A stretch of DNA of 64,000 bases from Halichoerus grypus (lineage: Eukaryota; Chordata; Mammalia; Carnivora; Phocidae). Positions 22,879 to 35,517 of this stretch are shown piece by piece. How positions within the stretch are numbered: position 1 is the stretch's first letter; every line of letters begins with the position of its first letter. Under the pieces are notes generated by a model. The model had not been told where the DNA came from. It searched no databases and worked only from the letters and a program-made list of their open reading frames with translations. Where the stretch lies: NCBI RefSeq assembly GCF_964656455.1, contig NC_135716.1, forward strand, positions 106,300,389 through 106,364,388, read 5' to 3'. Made by a program: the position numbers and the translations under genes.

Positions 22879-24623
22879 ATTGAAAGGGTGACTGTCCAAA
22901 TCCAGAAGCAAATACCCTGCTTTGGCAATAGGATAGGACAGATACCATATATGATTTTTTTGAATGTTGAAAAGGACCCACAGGCCATGGTCCAAATGTA
23001 CAGTTTTCTTTGAACATTTAAAAATATTTAAAAGACTTACCTCTGAAAATTAAGTTTAAACTTATAACTCTGAATATGAAATAATCATCTCTAAGAGCAA
23101 AGTAAAAATAAAAGAGAACTGTTTCAAATTACAACTGACTATTCAAAATACAATAACTATACTTTATTTTTTTAAATTATTATTCACAATGACTTTTTTT
23201 ATAGCATTATGTATACATTTGTAAGTGCACATAGGATGTATTTTATGTACGTGGATTAGGTGGCTGTTTAAGGACAATAGGGCCTACTAGAAAATTATTT
23301 TCCACAAGAGTAAAGTGTGGAAGATTTAAGGTCCTATTAAAAAAATCTTTGAGAATGTATCAAACCTATGTAACTATACAGTCAGGGGAAAAAATGAAAA
23401 CATGGCTATTTTGCAGCTTGATTTAAATGATAGAATTTGGGTAGCATAATTCAGTATCTGTGATTGATATGCTTCTAGGAACTGAGCTTTTGAACCTTTT
23501 CAAGTTCATCAAACACTGCTTTCATAGGAATTGCATGGATAAATTATGTTCTTTTAAATTCCTTAGAATTGAGAACAGTGGAATTAAACTCTATCAGTTT
23601 AGTAATAATTCTACATAAGCCAGATCGCAGTCATTCATAACTAAAATAGTGAATGTATCAGCCCAGAATAAGAATGGGAACACTCAAATAAGACATTTGG
23701 GCCGCTATGAAGAACAAAAATATAGATTGGCCCTATATTTTTTACTTAATCTGTCTAAATCAATTAGACATTTGAATTGTGGTATTGTATTTCCAGGAAG
23801 CTTCATTGCTTTCTATTATCCTCATGACAAAAATAAACAATTCCTTTTGAAATCGTAGAGAAAAAATGCCTCCTACTGAGTTGATGTTGTGTGCTATTAT
23901 ATGCAAGAACATATGTGTAATAAAAAATGAGAAATTATGGATCAAATAATGATGTTGGAGCCACTTACATAAACAATAGAGAGCATTTTGGATGAGCTCC
24001 AAATATCATCACTATTGTTTAATTTCAGCTCCAGTTATGCATCTGCCTAGGCTAGTGTCAAAGATAATAATCTCACCAGATAGATATAAAATGAACAACT
24101 AAAATTACATAGCTCCATTATTCTGTTTACACATAGTACTAAACCACTCTTTTCCAGCTGACTGACCCAATAGAGCATTTTGTCCATTGAGTTCCCTTGC
24201 AAATTTGGTGGGCTGATGCCCATTTCTTTGTATATATTAGGTCATTTTGTACCAATGTAAGAATAAAGTAACTAAGAAGAGGCATGAATATGTTTGCTCT
24301 CTAATGAATCTGTTCTTTACATCTTGCTCTCTGCCTTTCACACACAATTAAGGGCTTTCAAAGCAAGGGAGAGCCTTAGTGGAAGTCACAAAATGCCAAT
24401 TAAAAGAAATGGACAGAAGCTGAGTTCCAAATCACTCATTCTGGGAAAAAGAGGAAGACAAAGAGAGCTGCACATTTTCGCCTTCTTCACTGAAATGTCT
24501 TCTGCCAGTCAACACACGAGAGAATCCTCAACTAGAAGGAGATTTAGAAAGTTACTCAGTCCAGCACTCAGTCTTTAATTCAAAATCACTTATCAGAGTA
24601 AGTTTTCATGTACAATACCAGTC

Positions 24624-24658
24624 CAAAACGAAACAAAACAAAACAAAACAAAACAAAA
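24624..24658. repeat. (CAAAA)n microsatellite
   Basis: Six to seven CAAAA pentamers in tandem, the first ending ACG instead of ACA. Possibly a decayed A-tail of a retroelement, but no body is recognisable upstream. Confidence 0.9.
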
Positions 24659-26267
24659 TTAGAAAAGAAAATGCTAGCCAGAAATTTTCATTGTCTAATT
24701 TATACCTTAAAGTAAAGGTAATTTTGAAAACCATCATTTACTGATGGCGAGAAATATCATATTCTTTCATTAAGTCATGGACTGAAAGACAAAACTTTTG
24801 TCATTTATTTTCTTTGAATGCAAAGCATTGCACTCTAAGTAGGGCTGAACAGGATCTGCCTCTCCATCACTGACAGTTAATAATTAAATCAAACATTATA
24901 TTCAGCAATAGAACATATGCATCAGCTTCTTTCAAATTGCATTTCCTTCCTGTTAGGTCCATTAGTGTAAACCAGACTGCCTTTAGAAACCCCCTTATTG
25001 CTGCTGTCTTTCAGCACAGTTCCTGAAATGGATAATGTGGTACGTATTATGGGCAATTACACAGAACTCCCCAGCGATAGGGTTTTAGAGTTACAGAATG
25101 AAACAGCTGGAACTACAGAGCTATAAGCTAATCATAAAAAAAGGAAATAGTTAAAAAAATAAATAATCTGGACAAAGGAAAAAAATGGAAAGCACGAGAG
25201 GTTCTATGAAATCATTGTTCTTAGAGAAGCTCTCCGTACCTAGAAGAATCTCTAGAGTCCACAGTGTAAAACTACCTAAATCTAAACACGTTATTTTTTA
25301 AAATATATTTTGCTATGTTTTTTACACTCCTGGTGTAAAAAGCATATAACAAACAGCTAGCAAATATGAGGTATTGGAAACAATGACATTCTTCTCTCCA
25401 GCTTTATCAATGCTGTATTTCCATATTAGTAACATTGTGAGAAATCTCGTCTTCTTTTTCAATTTTATTTCCATGAAAACATATATGGTACTAGAAGATG
25501 GGTTTTCTACTCACTAAATGAGCCACACAGATAATATTTTCATCTTGTTATTTTATGCTTGGTTTGGGTGTATAGTGCTCATGCCATAGAGATAAGAAAT
25601 TACATAATCTATCTCTCTACTTGGTTTGGGGACTGCAATTGGAGTGTTCTGCTTGAAAAATCAGACACAAACATTAGATGTATACCTAAGGGAAAAGTTT
25701 CCTATTCCAAAAGGGAAATATATATTCTATTCTGATTTCCTTCACAGTTTTAGGAAAGAAAGTAATAATGGGTTTTGATGGCAAAAAAATGTTGCTTCAT
25801 TTGGTTGTAAGCAAAATGCAGTTTTAGCTTGCGCCAATGAAGTGTTTTTGAAAATTTTCGGTAAAATTACTTTATAACTTGAGAAATAATGGAACAATCT
25901 GCACAGTAACTACTGTGAAATGAAACAAAAGTGGGTGCAATTTCAAACTTTAAATATAGCCACAAAACTATTTTCAAATTTGTTGCTAAAGTATTCTACA
26001 AAAATCTGAAGATATTAAAGGCAGAATATTTGTACAACTCTTGGAGAACTAGTCTTTTTCTCTATAAGAGATGGATTACATAGTCATAGCCAGATTTATG
26101 TGGCTACTTATATACTTTCATAAGGCTTCAGTAGCCAATATTTATTTCAGCAACAATAAAATGCAGCAGGAAGAAGCTGGACATAAAACATGCTATCCAG
26201 TTTGATATCCTTAACAGTCATTGTCTCCTACTTCCCTTAAGAGCAGTGATTCTTTGTTGTTGTTAGT

Positions 26268-26690
26268 TTTTTTTTTTTTCCCCTTTCCAGTAAAAGCTTT
26301 ATTATGATAGAGTGGAAGGAGGGGAAACAGAGATGTTAACAAGACAAAATGTTAAAGTCAAAGGAAGACTATGTCTCCTCATTATAAAAAGTAATGTTCA
26401 CTTTAACAGTAAAACCCTCATTTGTTTTTATTATTGAAGCTATATTGGTGACTGTACAATATAATAAGTGAATATGTTCTGAATACCCAAACCTATTTGT
26501 TATGTAACAAACAAAGTTCAGGAGATTTAATTGGAGGTTATGTTTTTGAATGTCCCTGTTTTTCATAAGGAGGAACACTGAACAGAGGAAGAAAAGACCT
26601 AATACAAATGGCACGTGTATTGGGGAGAGGGATAAAGAAACCAGCAACTGATACTTCAAGAAATTCCTCACATCTTCTTATTTCTATATG
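26268..26690 (-). pseudogene. Candidate processed retrocopy (3' UTR part)
   Basis: Read on the minus strand, an AATAAA hexamer (26303-26298) lies about 17 bases before a poly(A) run (poly(T) at 26268-26280 on plus), the arrangement of a polyadenylated transcript copied into the genome. The body contains a 100-codon frame (26671-26369) that I do not recognise. I found no matching direct repeats at the two ends, and the far boundary is a guess set by the adjoining MIR. Alternatives are an unrecognised L1 fragment or a chance AATAAA. Confidence 0.35.
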
Positions 26691-26831
26691 AATTTACCCC
26701 AAAAGAAAAAAAACCCCGTTACCTACTACTTTCTAATACAGAAAATATCTAGAACGATACCCCTCTTCTTCCTATTAAATAACTATTTTTGTCTCCATAT
26801 GGTTTGCATTCCTATTTAGACAAAATAATAG

Positions 26832-27065
26832 CCCTTAGCTATGCCAGTTATTGAACTAAGCACTTTATAAATATTAGCTGATTTAATCATCCTAACCACA
26901 CTGTGGTGTAGGTATTATTATCTTCAATTCTCAGATGAAGAAATCAAACCAGAAAACTCACATAACTGGCCAGTCACACAGCTTTATTAAATGGGGAAGC
27001 TGAGATTTGAATCCAGGCAGTTGGAGTCCAGAATCTGAGCTCTTCAATATTATAATATACTGCCT
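26832..27065 (-). repeat. MIR SINE, antisense, near full length
   Basis: Plus-strand order: ACTAAGCACTTTATAAATAT, TGATTTAATCATCCTAACCA, TGTAGGTATTATTATCTTCA, CACACAGCTTTATTAAATGG, GAGATTTGAATCCAGGCAGT and CTGAGCTCTTCAATATT, the complete MIR reversed. Confidence 0.88.
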
Positions 27066-27266
27066 TTGAAGATAGACATATTGTACACCTTTATGGTACA
27101 TTAAGTATCAGGTCTCAGAACACTCTTCTCAATTTGTACAAGGATGACTCAATAGCAGTGAATCATGAAGCCATGTCTGGAACATGCAAATCATGATTCT
27201 ACAATATTATTTTGGTTACTATTGGAAAAACTATAAAATTCTCACACTTACCTTGGACCTAATTCC

Positions 27267-27287
27267 AAAAAAAAAAAAAAAAAAAAA
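27267..27287. repeat. A21 homopolymer
   Basis: An uninterrupted run of 21 A after AATTCC. It could be a retroelement tail; no element body was recognised directly upstream. Confidence 0.9.
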
Positions 27288-27877
27288 TGATGGAGCCCAT
27301 CCTGCTAATATCATGCTACATTTAGCTCATTGATCTGTTAATTTAAAATATTTTGCTTCATTCTCTTATCTTCTCTAGAAGGCTTCAGATTCTTGGCTGG
27401 AATGGCCTTGAAAGCATCTGGAAAACTACCCTCCAATAATCCAGTGAACATGAGCTATAAAAAAGTTGCCTCATTATAAAACAGCCTATCATGTATAATA
27501 AATTAAATCCACATTCAGATACCTTAAAAGTTCTTACATTTTGCTTCTTATAAAAAAGTTAATCCCATGAAGAAGTAGTTTTTTTTTTTAAATGAAAACA
27601 GCAAAAGAAAATATAGCAAAATATTTTTATGATTTTGAGTTAGGTAAGCTTCTTCTAAGGGAGCCAAGACTCAGAATTTGTAAAGAACAGGGTAAGTATT
27701 CTTGAATACCTAATCTTTTTAAATGTATGACAAAGATACTATGAACTTTAAAAATATACCCAGATTATAGACTAGGAAAACATTTGCCACCCATATGTCA
27801 CAGAAAGAGCTAATATATATTAGCAGATATAAGGTACTTATTACATTGAGATTTTATCTTAATGCATTATCTATATT

Positions 27878-28025
27878 AGTATTTCTCAACTTACATATAA
27901 GTCATCTGAGATCTTGTTAAAATGAAGATTGTATTTCAACAGGGACTGGGCCCAAGATTGTGCATTTCCAATAAGCACCATGTGATGCTGCTGCTGTCGG
28001 TTTACATATCACACTTGGAGTAGCA
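27878..28025. mobile_element. MER5-type hAT MITE
   Basis: AGTATTTCTCAACTTACATA, CATCTGAGATCTTGTTAAAA, CACCATGTGATGCTGCTGCT and ACTTGGAGTAGCA match the MER5 (Charlie-derived, non-autonomous) layout. The terminal segments are diverged inverted repeats. Orientation is opposite to the copy at 35518. Ancient, no internal coding. Confidence 0.75.
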
Positions 28026-28557
28026 TTGATCTAGACTATTCCAGTTCATGTAACAATATAAATAACCTAACTGACTTCAAACAAAAATTTGAGAACAATT
28101 GTTGTATTTTTATTCATGGAAATTGTTTGGAATGATGGTCATCTAAAAAGAATACATTTATTTAACCTTGGATTAGAGAAACGATTTCATATCCATATGA
28201 CCTAAGTGTTTGGTGAGAACTATTTGTTTTCATCATACCTTCTAATTCTAATTTTGAAAGGAGAGAAAAAAAATAGAAGACACAACTCAATAGAAAATTG
28301 AGCAAGTGACAGTAAAAGATAATTGACATGAAAGGAAGTCAAAATGACCATAAATTTAAGAAAGCATTCTTCATCTCACTGTTAGTCACAAAATACAAAT
28401 TACGGGAGCAAGAAAATACTTCTTTTTACTTCTTATTTTGGCAAAAATTTAAACAGTGAAAAAAATGTTTGCTTTTGTGAAAGATGGACTAGATCATGGC
28501 AGGTCAATGTTCCTGTGATTAAAAAGAAAAGCCTATACAAATCACATATAACATGAG

Positions 28558-28675
28558 CAAATAGACGCCCAGAGAAGGTAAGTAAAGCTATCCAACATCA
28601 AGTGAGTGAGCTGGACTTTGAACTCAGATATTCCCACACCTAGACCTTAAGATTACTATTGCAGTCTACTAACTC
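28558..28675 (-). repeat. MIR SINE fragment, antisense
   Basis: CCCAGAGAAGGTAAGTAAAG, CCAACATCAAGTGAGTGAGC, TGGACTTTGAACTCAGATAT: the reverse complement of the MIR 5' half. Confidence 0.7.
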
Positions 28676-29189
28676 TCAGCAAGGTACTGATTATTTAAGG
28701 GATCTAAGTAATTTAATTTATTACTATAGTGAATGCTGCTTTATACAACGTTTACAATAAGATTTAAGCAGAATGCTTAAGGCCTAGGATTACAATGCAG
28801 ATACTAAAATAAATTCGAAGAGCACTGACTTTCATATACCTGCTTTAAATTTATATGCTATTTGATAGCAAAGCACACTGATAATGTCATTGTAAATAAG
28901 AAAAAGAAGAGCTCCACCCATATAATTTATAAAATCCCACACCTTAATTTATATGCTAGAAAAAAATTAATTCCATTCAGTTTAAGGGTTAGTGAAAAAA
29001 GTTAAAGCATAAAATATTAGGATCAAATGTAGATATACCATACAACTTCAGAATGGTGAAGCCTGAAAGTAAAAGAAGAAAACACAAAAAGAATTAAAGA
29101 TGCATAGATATGTCAGAAAGAATGAAAGAAAAATTTCTGTCTCAATAGTATTTTCCTGTTAAACATTTTATGAATGTTCATTTGCAAAT

Positions 29190-29400
29190 TGTATTTATTC
29201 TTCTGAAAATAGACTGTTTATGTCCTTGATGATTTTTCTCCATTAATTTGTGTATCATTTTCTTATTAATTGATAGGAATATTTTATATTAGTGACATTA
29301 ACCCTTTGCCAAGTATATGGTAAATATGCTTTCTCTGTTCATCCTTGGCCTTTTAATTTTGTTCTTAATATTTTGGCATTATTTTAACAAATCTGATAAA
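29190..29400 (-). repeat. Old L1 ORF2 fragment, antisense
   Basis: TTAATTGATAGGAATATTTT, GACATTAACCCTTTGCCAAG and TATATGGTAAATATGCTTTC correspond to the antisense L1 ORF2 block 'gaatattaaccctttgtcagatatatggtttgcaaatat'. Diverged; boundaries approximate. Confidence 0.55.
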
Positions 29401-29857
29401 AACATATAAATGGGTCCTCTATCAAAGAAGAAATATAAATGTATAAATAACAAGGAAAAGGTTCAACATGACTGCTAAGAAAAGAAGATTTAAATGAAAT
29501 GTTAAGGAGCAGAAATGATTTCCAAATAATAATAATGTCCAGTGCTAAAGCAAATGCAGTTACAGGTTAACTTTTATAGACTTCTAGTTGAAATGTAAAT
29601 TTCTACAGTATTTATGGAAGACAAATAATTTGTAACAAGAATATTAAAGAATTCAGTCCTGTCAACCTCTTTATTCAATGTGTTCAGGACACTGTGTTAG
29701 TTCTAGGGTTTACAATAAACATGACATAGTGTCTGCCTTTCTTGAGTTTAGGATTCCACAACAGAACAGTCAAGAGCTCAAGCAGATGTGGCAGCTATTA
29801 ATGGCAGAATTTGAGTAATTCTCCTACAAAGACCCAACTACAAATTCTGGATGGCAT

Positions 29858-29972
29858 ATAATTTAAATATATATAATATAATAATATAAATGTAACATAT
29901 ATTATAAATATAATAATATATAATATAATATATAAATAACATAATATAATAATATAAATAACAAATATATAC
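29858..29972. repeat. AT-only low-complexity tract
   Basis: About 115 bases, almost entirely A/T, built from TATAATATAATAATATAAAT-like repeats with rare C. A likely decayed microsatellite in a very AT-rich neighbourhood. Confidence 0.85.
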
Positions 29973-30169
29973 ATACAAAAAAGATTTTAAAATTTATTAC
30001 TATACACGTGCACATAGTACTTTTAATACATATATATTTTGTATATGGTTTTGCAAAACATCTATTTAATATTGAGAAATAATTTCTAAAAACTCTAGAT
30101 CTAAGAAAAAGTTGAACCTAGATAGATAAACGAGCGTTACAAGCCATGCTTTTCCTGAATGTATTTGCC

Positions 30170-31205
30170 ATCTGGACTAAATTCTGTGAAATTGAGCTGG
30201 TAGTCTGTGTCTTTCAGTGAATTGGTCCATTTCATCTAAGTTGTTGAATTAATGTGTGCAGAGTTGTTCATTGTACTCCCTGATTATTCTTTTAATATCT
30301 GTGGGGTCTATAATGACACCTCCTCTTTCTGATATTGATGATTTGTATCTTCTCTCATTTTTTTGTCAGTCACTCTACCAGTTTATTATTTCACTGATCT
30401 TAAAAAAAAAAAACAGCAAGTGGTTTCATTGATTTTTTTCTATTGTTTTTCTGTTTCCAATTTCATTGATTTCTGATCTATATTTTAATTTTGTCCTTCT
30501 GCTTGCTTTAGGTTTATTTTGTTTATTGAGGTGGAAGCTTAGATGATTGATTTAAACCTTTCTTCTTTAATATAAGCATTTAACACAATAAATTTCATTC
30601 TAAGCACTGCTTTAACTACTTCCCACAGATTTTGATGTCATGTTTTCATTTTCCTTTACCTCAATCTTTTTGGACTTTTTTTTAAAAGACATGTACCCAT
30701 CATGATTATGTCATTCAGAATAGTTTACTGCCGTAAAAATCCTCTGTGCTCTACCTACTCATCCTTTCTCCCCTTGAACCTCTGGCACCACTGATTTTTT
30801 TAAAATCTAATTTTCTTTTATTAATCAGGTTTTATCAAGTTTTTGGAAGTTTCATAAAATGAAATTAGGAGCTTTCCTTCCTCTGTACAGGTTTTTTGAA
30901 TAATATTAGAATTCTTTATTCTTTAAAGGTGATGTAGAATTTGGCTGTGAACGTATCCCATCCTACTATCTTATATAATGACTAACTTTTAATTACCTTT
31001 CCAATTTCTTCAATAGTAAATAATTGATTCAGGTTTTTAAAAATATTTTTCCTTTATTAAATTTTAGTAATTTACATTTTAGTAAGGCACCATCTATTCC
31101 ATCCAGATTTTAAAATTTATTACCCTAGAGGCATATACTACTAAGTTTTTGTAATTCCTTTACTTCTTGTAATCTGTGATTACATTTCCTTTCTCCTTCC
31201 TGATT
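30170..31205 (-). repeat. Mosaic of L1M fragments, antisense
   Basis: Three pieces can be told apart. At about 30200-30672 is antisense ORF2: TTGGTCCATTTCATCTAAG, TGTTTTTCTGTTTCCAATTT, TCTAAGCACTGCTTTAACTA. At 30689-30805 is an L1ME-like 3' UTR piece: AAATCCTCTGTGCTCTACCT and CCTCTGGCACCACTGAT. At about 30880-31205 is again antisense ORF2 of the reverse transcriptase region. The order does not fit one element, so these are separate or rearranged old insertions. Confidence 0.7.
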
Positions 31206-31249
31206 ATGCATATTTTTCACTTAAAAAAAATCAAATGCATAAGGAAGTT

Positions 31250-32165
31250 ACTTAAAATTTTTTTAACTAAGGTATAACTGACATACAATATTATATTAGT
31301 TTCAGGTGTACAACGTAATGATTTTATATCCATATATATTGCAAGATGATCACAAAATGAGTTAACATCCACCTTATATAGTAACAGAATTTTTTTCTTT
31401 TGATGAGAACTTTTAAGATCTATTCTCTTAGCAACTTTCAAATATGCAATACAGTATTATTAACCATACCATGCTGTACATTATATCTTCATGACTTATT
31501 CATTTTATAATTAAGTTTGTACCTTTTGACCCCCTTCACCCAATTTTCCTCCCCCATCCCCACCTCTGACAACCACCAACCTGTTCTCTGTATCTGTGAA
31601 GTTGCTTTCTTTGTTTGCTGTTTTGTTTTGGTTTGGTTTTTTAGATTCCACATATAAGTGAAATCATATGGTATTTTTCTTTCTCTGTCTGACATATTTC
31701 ACTTAGCATAATGCCCTCAAGGTCCATCCATGTTGTTACAAATGGCAAGATGTCAATCTTCTTTTTATTGATAAATAATACTCCTCTGTGTGTGTGTGTG
31801 TGCACGTGCACATGCGTGTACATGCCACATTTTCTTTATCCAATTATGCATTGATGGACACTTAGATTATTTCCATCTCTTGGCTATTGTAAATAGTGCT
31901 GCAATGAACATGGGGGTGCATTTATCTTTTCAAGATAAGTGTTTTTGTTTTCTGATAAATATCCAGAAGTGAAATTGCTGGATTATATTATAGTTCTATC
32001 TTTAATTTTTTGAGGAAACTTCATTTAAAATCTTATTGCTATTTTTAGGGGACCAGTTAGAGGATTTATTTATTCCTTCTAATTATTTTTTCTTTTATTA
32101 ATTTCAGCTTTTATTTTTATTACTTATTTGTTCCACCTTTGGGTTGGTTCTTTTGATTCTTTTTC
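31250..32165 (-). repeat. L1M 3' end, antisense
   Basis: TTTAACTAAGGTATAACTGA, TTAGTTTCAGGTGTACAACG, ATTCCACATATAAGTGAAAT, CATATTTCACTTAGCATAAT, TCCATCCATGTTGTTACAAA, TGCAATGAACATGGGGGTGC: a classic L1M 3' UTR and C-terminal ORF2 in reverse complement. L1-like sequence resumes after the SINE that ends at 32315. The TG run at 31786-31802 arose inside it. Confidence 0.9.
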
Positions 32166-32315
32166 TTTTTTACAGAGAAAGGTGGGGCGGAGGGGGGCAG
32201 AGGGAGAGAGAGGATCTTAAGCAGGCTCCACACCCAGTGTGGAGTCCAGCTCGGGGCTCCATCTCAGACCCGGAGATCATGACCCGCTTAACCAACTGAG
32301 CCACCCAGGCGCCCC
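32166..32315 (-). mobile_element. CAN-SINE, older class, inside an L1
   Basis: Antisense element, with GGATCTTAAGCAGGCTCCAC, the hairpin CCACACCCAGTGTGGA, and CTTAACCAACTGAGCCACCC. Exact 12-bp TSD TGATTCTTTTTC at 32154-32165 and 32316-32327. The CT-rich tail is shortened, and GACCCGCTTAACC lacks the usual segment between 'atcatgacc' and 'cttaacc', a small internal deletion. Confidence 0.95.
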
Positions 32316-32384
32316 TGATTCTTTTTCAAATTTCTTAGGAAATTACCTTTAAATACCAAGTTGTTTTCTTTCTTTATTTAAAAT

Positions 32385-33290
32385 ATATTTTTTAGAGTAG
32401 TTTTAGGTCCCAGCAAAACTGAGGGGAAGTACAGAGATTTCCCATTCCCCCATGTATGCACACTCTCCCCCCATTATCAACATTCTGTGTCAGAAGGGTA
32501 TATTTGTTACAATCAATGAACCTACATTGACAAATCACTATTCCCCAAAGTCTACAGTTTACATTAGGGTTCATTCTATGGGTTTTGAAAAAGGCTAAAT
32601 GATGTATAATCACTGTTATAGTATCATACATACAGAGTGTTTTTAAAGATCTAAAAATCCTCTATGCTTAGCCTATTCATCCTTCCCCTCCCCCATAGTT
32701 TATCCATTCACCTGTTGAAGGACATCTTGGTTACTTCCAAGTTTTGGCAATTATGAATTAAACTGCTATAAACATCTGTGTGTAGGTGTGGACATAAGTT
32801 TTCAATTCCTTTGGGTAAATATCAAGGAGTGTGATTGCTGGATTGTATGGTAGGAATATGTTTAGTTTTATAAGAAACTGCCAAACCTACTTTCAAAGTG
32901 GAAATTGTATTTGTATTCATTTGTATTCCCACAAATAAAGAATTAGTGTTCCCTGTATTCTACATCCTCACAAGCATTTAGTTTCCTGTTTTGGATTTTT
33001 GCCATTCTAATAGGTGTGTAGTGGTATTTCATTATTGTTTTAATTTATAATTCCCTAATGACATACGAAGTTGAGCATCTTTTTTCATATGCTTATTTCA
33101 ACATATTTTAAAATTTCACTTGAAACTTGCTTTTTGACTCATGGATTATTTTTGTGTGTGCTGTCTAGTTTCCAAATATACAGAAATGGCCCTCGTATTT
33201 TTGTTTTGTTTTTGATATCTAGTTTAATTCCATTGTGGTTAGAGATCATATTTTATATGATCTTAATTTTATAAAATTATCATTGGTTAT
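32385..33290 (-). repeat. L1ME-like 3' UTR and ORF2 end, antisense
   Basis: TTTTAGAGTAGTTTTAGGTC, ACAGAGATTTCCCATTCCCC, GAACCTACATTGACAAATCA, GAAGGACATCTTGGTTACTT, GGATTTTTGCCATTCTAATA, TCCCTAATGACATACGAAG are in standard antisense L1ME order to about 33085. From 33100, TTTAATTCCATTGTGGTTAG marks a further ORF2 piece. Confidence 0.88.
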
Positions 33291-33329
33291 ACTTTTATAC
33301 CCTATTCAGATTCTAGTGTTTAATCCTCA

Positions 33330-34450
33330 ATAAAATTAAGACATGTATTAAATGTCTTATAGAGACTTGACAAAGTGCTCTGTGGTAAGTATAGAGAAAA
33401 GAATAAAATATAACCGCTTTACTCAAGAAGATGATAATCTAAAAATAAGGAAACAGATATGTAAGCAAGAGCTACAAACATTGGAGTTTGTAAAAAGTTT
33501 GAGGAAACAAGAAACAGAAAACAGAAGACAATCAGTTGTACCACCGGAACTGTAGGGAGCTGGGAATCTGAGAAGATTTCATGGTGAAGAGAATAGGATT
33601 GCAGAGTGCTGACAGTAACAGAGGAAGGAAAGGCATGTCGCTACTTGACTTCAAATTCTCATTATTTTTTTTTACCTCCTGGAAGTGTTAGGGGAGATAG
33701 AGAACAGGGTTTTGGTATGGGATATGTCAAGGATATAAAGGCAAGACAAGTTCAGATTAATGTATGATTATATTCCACACATTAATATATGCTTACATAC
33801 AAGTTCACATTAATATATGAGCAAGAAAGTATCAAAGAGGTTTCTTAGGTATGCATTATCTATCCTTCCCTGGTAATACTGTTCCCCAAGATAAAAAATT
33901 ATGTAAACCAGAGCAGACTGTTAAGGGAAAGAAGACAGAGTCCATTTCGAATAAGCTGTTCTGAGATGCCCATTGTGCATCCTTGTGGATATATCCAGTG
34001 TCCAGAGCTCAAGGGAGGAGTCCAGTCTTAAGATATAAATTTGGGACTCACTGGGATGAAGTAACCCAGGGGAAGTGTGTAGAGTGAAAAGAGAAAAAGT
34101 TAAGGACATCATCTTGGGAAATACCATGGTGTAGGGGAGGTAAGAGTAAAGGAACAAGAAGGAAACCAAAAAGAGGGATCAAAGAGGTGGGAGGAGAGCC
34201 ATTTCTAAGCGGTGTCACTGCAACCAAGGGAGTGAAATGTTAAAGAAAAACAGGAACTGTCAGAAAGGTCAAAGGCAATAGGGCAATCAAGTAGGATAAG
34301 GATTGCCAAAGTCCATTGGCTTTATCAACAGACTGTGTAAATAAACTCAGACTGCAGCTGCATTAGTTTGCAGGGGAGGTGAGAGGTGGGCACAGTGTCT
34401 ATAGACACTTTCATCAAGAATCTTGGCTAAGATAAAAAAAAGGGGGAGAT
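33330..34450. repeat. Ancient mammalian repeat, family unknown
   Basis: Segments such as GAGAAGATTTCATGGTGAAG and AGGTCAAAGGCAATAGGGCA, TAAGGATTGCCAAAGTCCAT, TGGCTTTATCAACAG resemble a widespread old mammalian repeat ('...aaaggtcaagtaggataaggactg ... tccattggatttggcaac'). I cannot name its class. The open frames here are short and overlapping. Confidence 0.4.
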
Positions 34451-34749
34451 AAAGAGAGAGTCCATGGGTATGGAGCCAGCTAAAAACTCAAGAGAAATAA
34501 CTGTTGAGGAAGCAACATCCTAGCAGAGATAAAAACACGTAAAGAGTGACTAGCTTTGAATAAGATCACATGAGCCTCTGAAACCAGAAGAAAGAAAAAA
34601 AATCAGAAGTTGTACATAAAATTAAGTATTGTCTTTTTCAACATTGTCTCTTCAAATTGTTATAAAATTATTACGATTTTGGCTTAGTTGCTTAAAATGT
34701 TTTACGAATGTCCCTCTCTTAAGTTTATCCTCAGAGACAGGTGGATTTA

Positions 34750-34750
<1 letters not shown>

Positions 34751-34786
<36 letters not shown>
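34751..34786. repeat. (CA)18 microsatellite
   Basis: Eighteen perfect CA units followed by TATA. The longest uninterrupted dinucleotide repeat in the window and a good candidate for length polymorphism. Confidence 0.97.
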
Positions 34787-34790
<4 letters not shown>

Positions 34791-35517
34791 AGTTTTCTTG
34801 TTTAAATGTAGGTATGACGTTCAGAAATTGAGAAAAGTTATTCTGAATTGTATGATGAAAAAGGCAAGCTGGTAGATATCCTTTGGTATAAACCAATGTT
34901 TTCTAGAGTAGACTTATTAACTGGAATGAAAATAAATTCCAAATGTTTCTTGATTAAAAAATATTGGAATAAGTGCATGACCTTTTTGATTCAATACTTG
35001 TATGTATTCATTTGACAAAAGTGTACAGAAATTCCACTGTATGTCAGGCATTAATCTAGAGAGTAATTTGATGAATAGGACTCAAGTGGACATATTATGG
35101 TAAATTTATAATAAACTTGGTTTTATAACAATATATACTAACTTGATATGACCACATATACTCTCACTAAAATCAGTTAAAGGCAATAATAGCTCAAATA
35201 TTTAATTCTTCCAACAACTGTATTTATTTCAATTCTGAAGCATTTGGGCATGACTCTCACTGACTTAATTTGCAATTATATATACTAACAAAAGACCAAC
35301 TGAAGAGAAGAAGTTCTAAAATCTGATAATGTACTGCTAAAGAAAGAATTCTAGGTTCACTGAACTCAACACAGCTTGTATATCTCACTAGATGTTTGGA
35401 AACATTAACTACCCACATAGAAAAGGGGCTGCCATTAATATTCACAGAAGACTTTCTCATTGCTTCATTATGTCTATGAGGATGCTTCACTCTACTATAT
35501 CTTCAACTTCTATATTG

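Larger units (their letters stand above)
18036..26260. other. Long SINE-free unassigned region
   Basis: Over 8 kb I recognise no gene, SINE or LINE, only simple repeats (listed separately), a T17 run at 20807-20823 and a CT-rich stretch at about 20838-20928. 18360-18720 is unusually CpG-bearing for this window. All open frames are under 100 codons and lack recognisable motifs. It may be intronic or regulatory, which cannot be judged without conservation data. Confidence 0.45.

Noticed and set aside
22758..23017. Open frames with His-Thr or Val-Cys repeats on both strands
   Set aside because: They are translations of the TG/CA microsatellite.
33330..34450. Possible endogenous retrovirus LTR
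   Set aside because: No TG...CA bounded repeat pair, polyadenylation signal layout or primer-binding site could be seen; it resembles an ancient interspersed repeat of unknown class instead.
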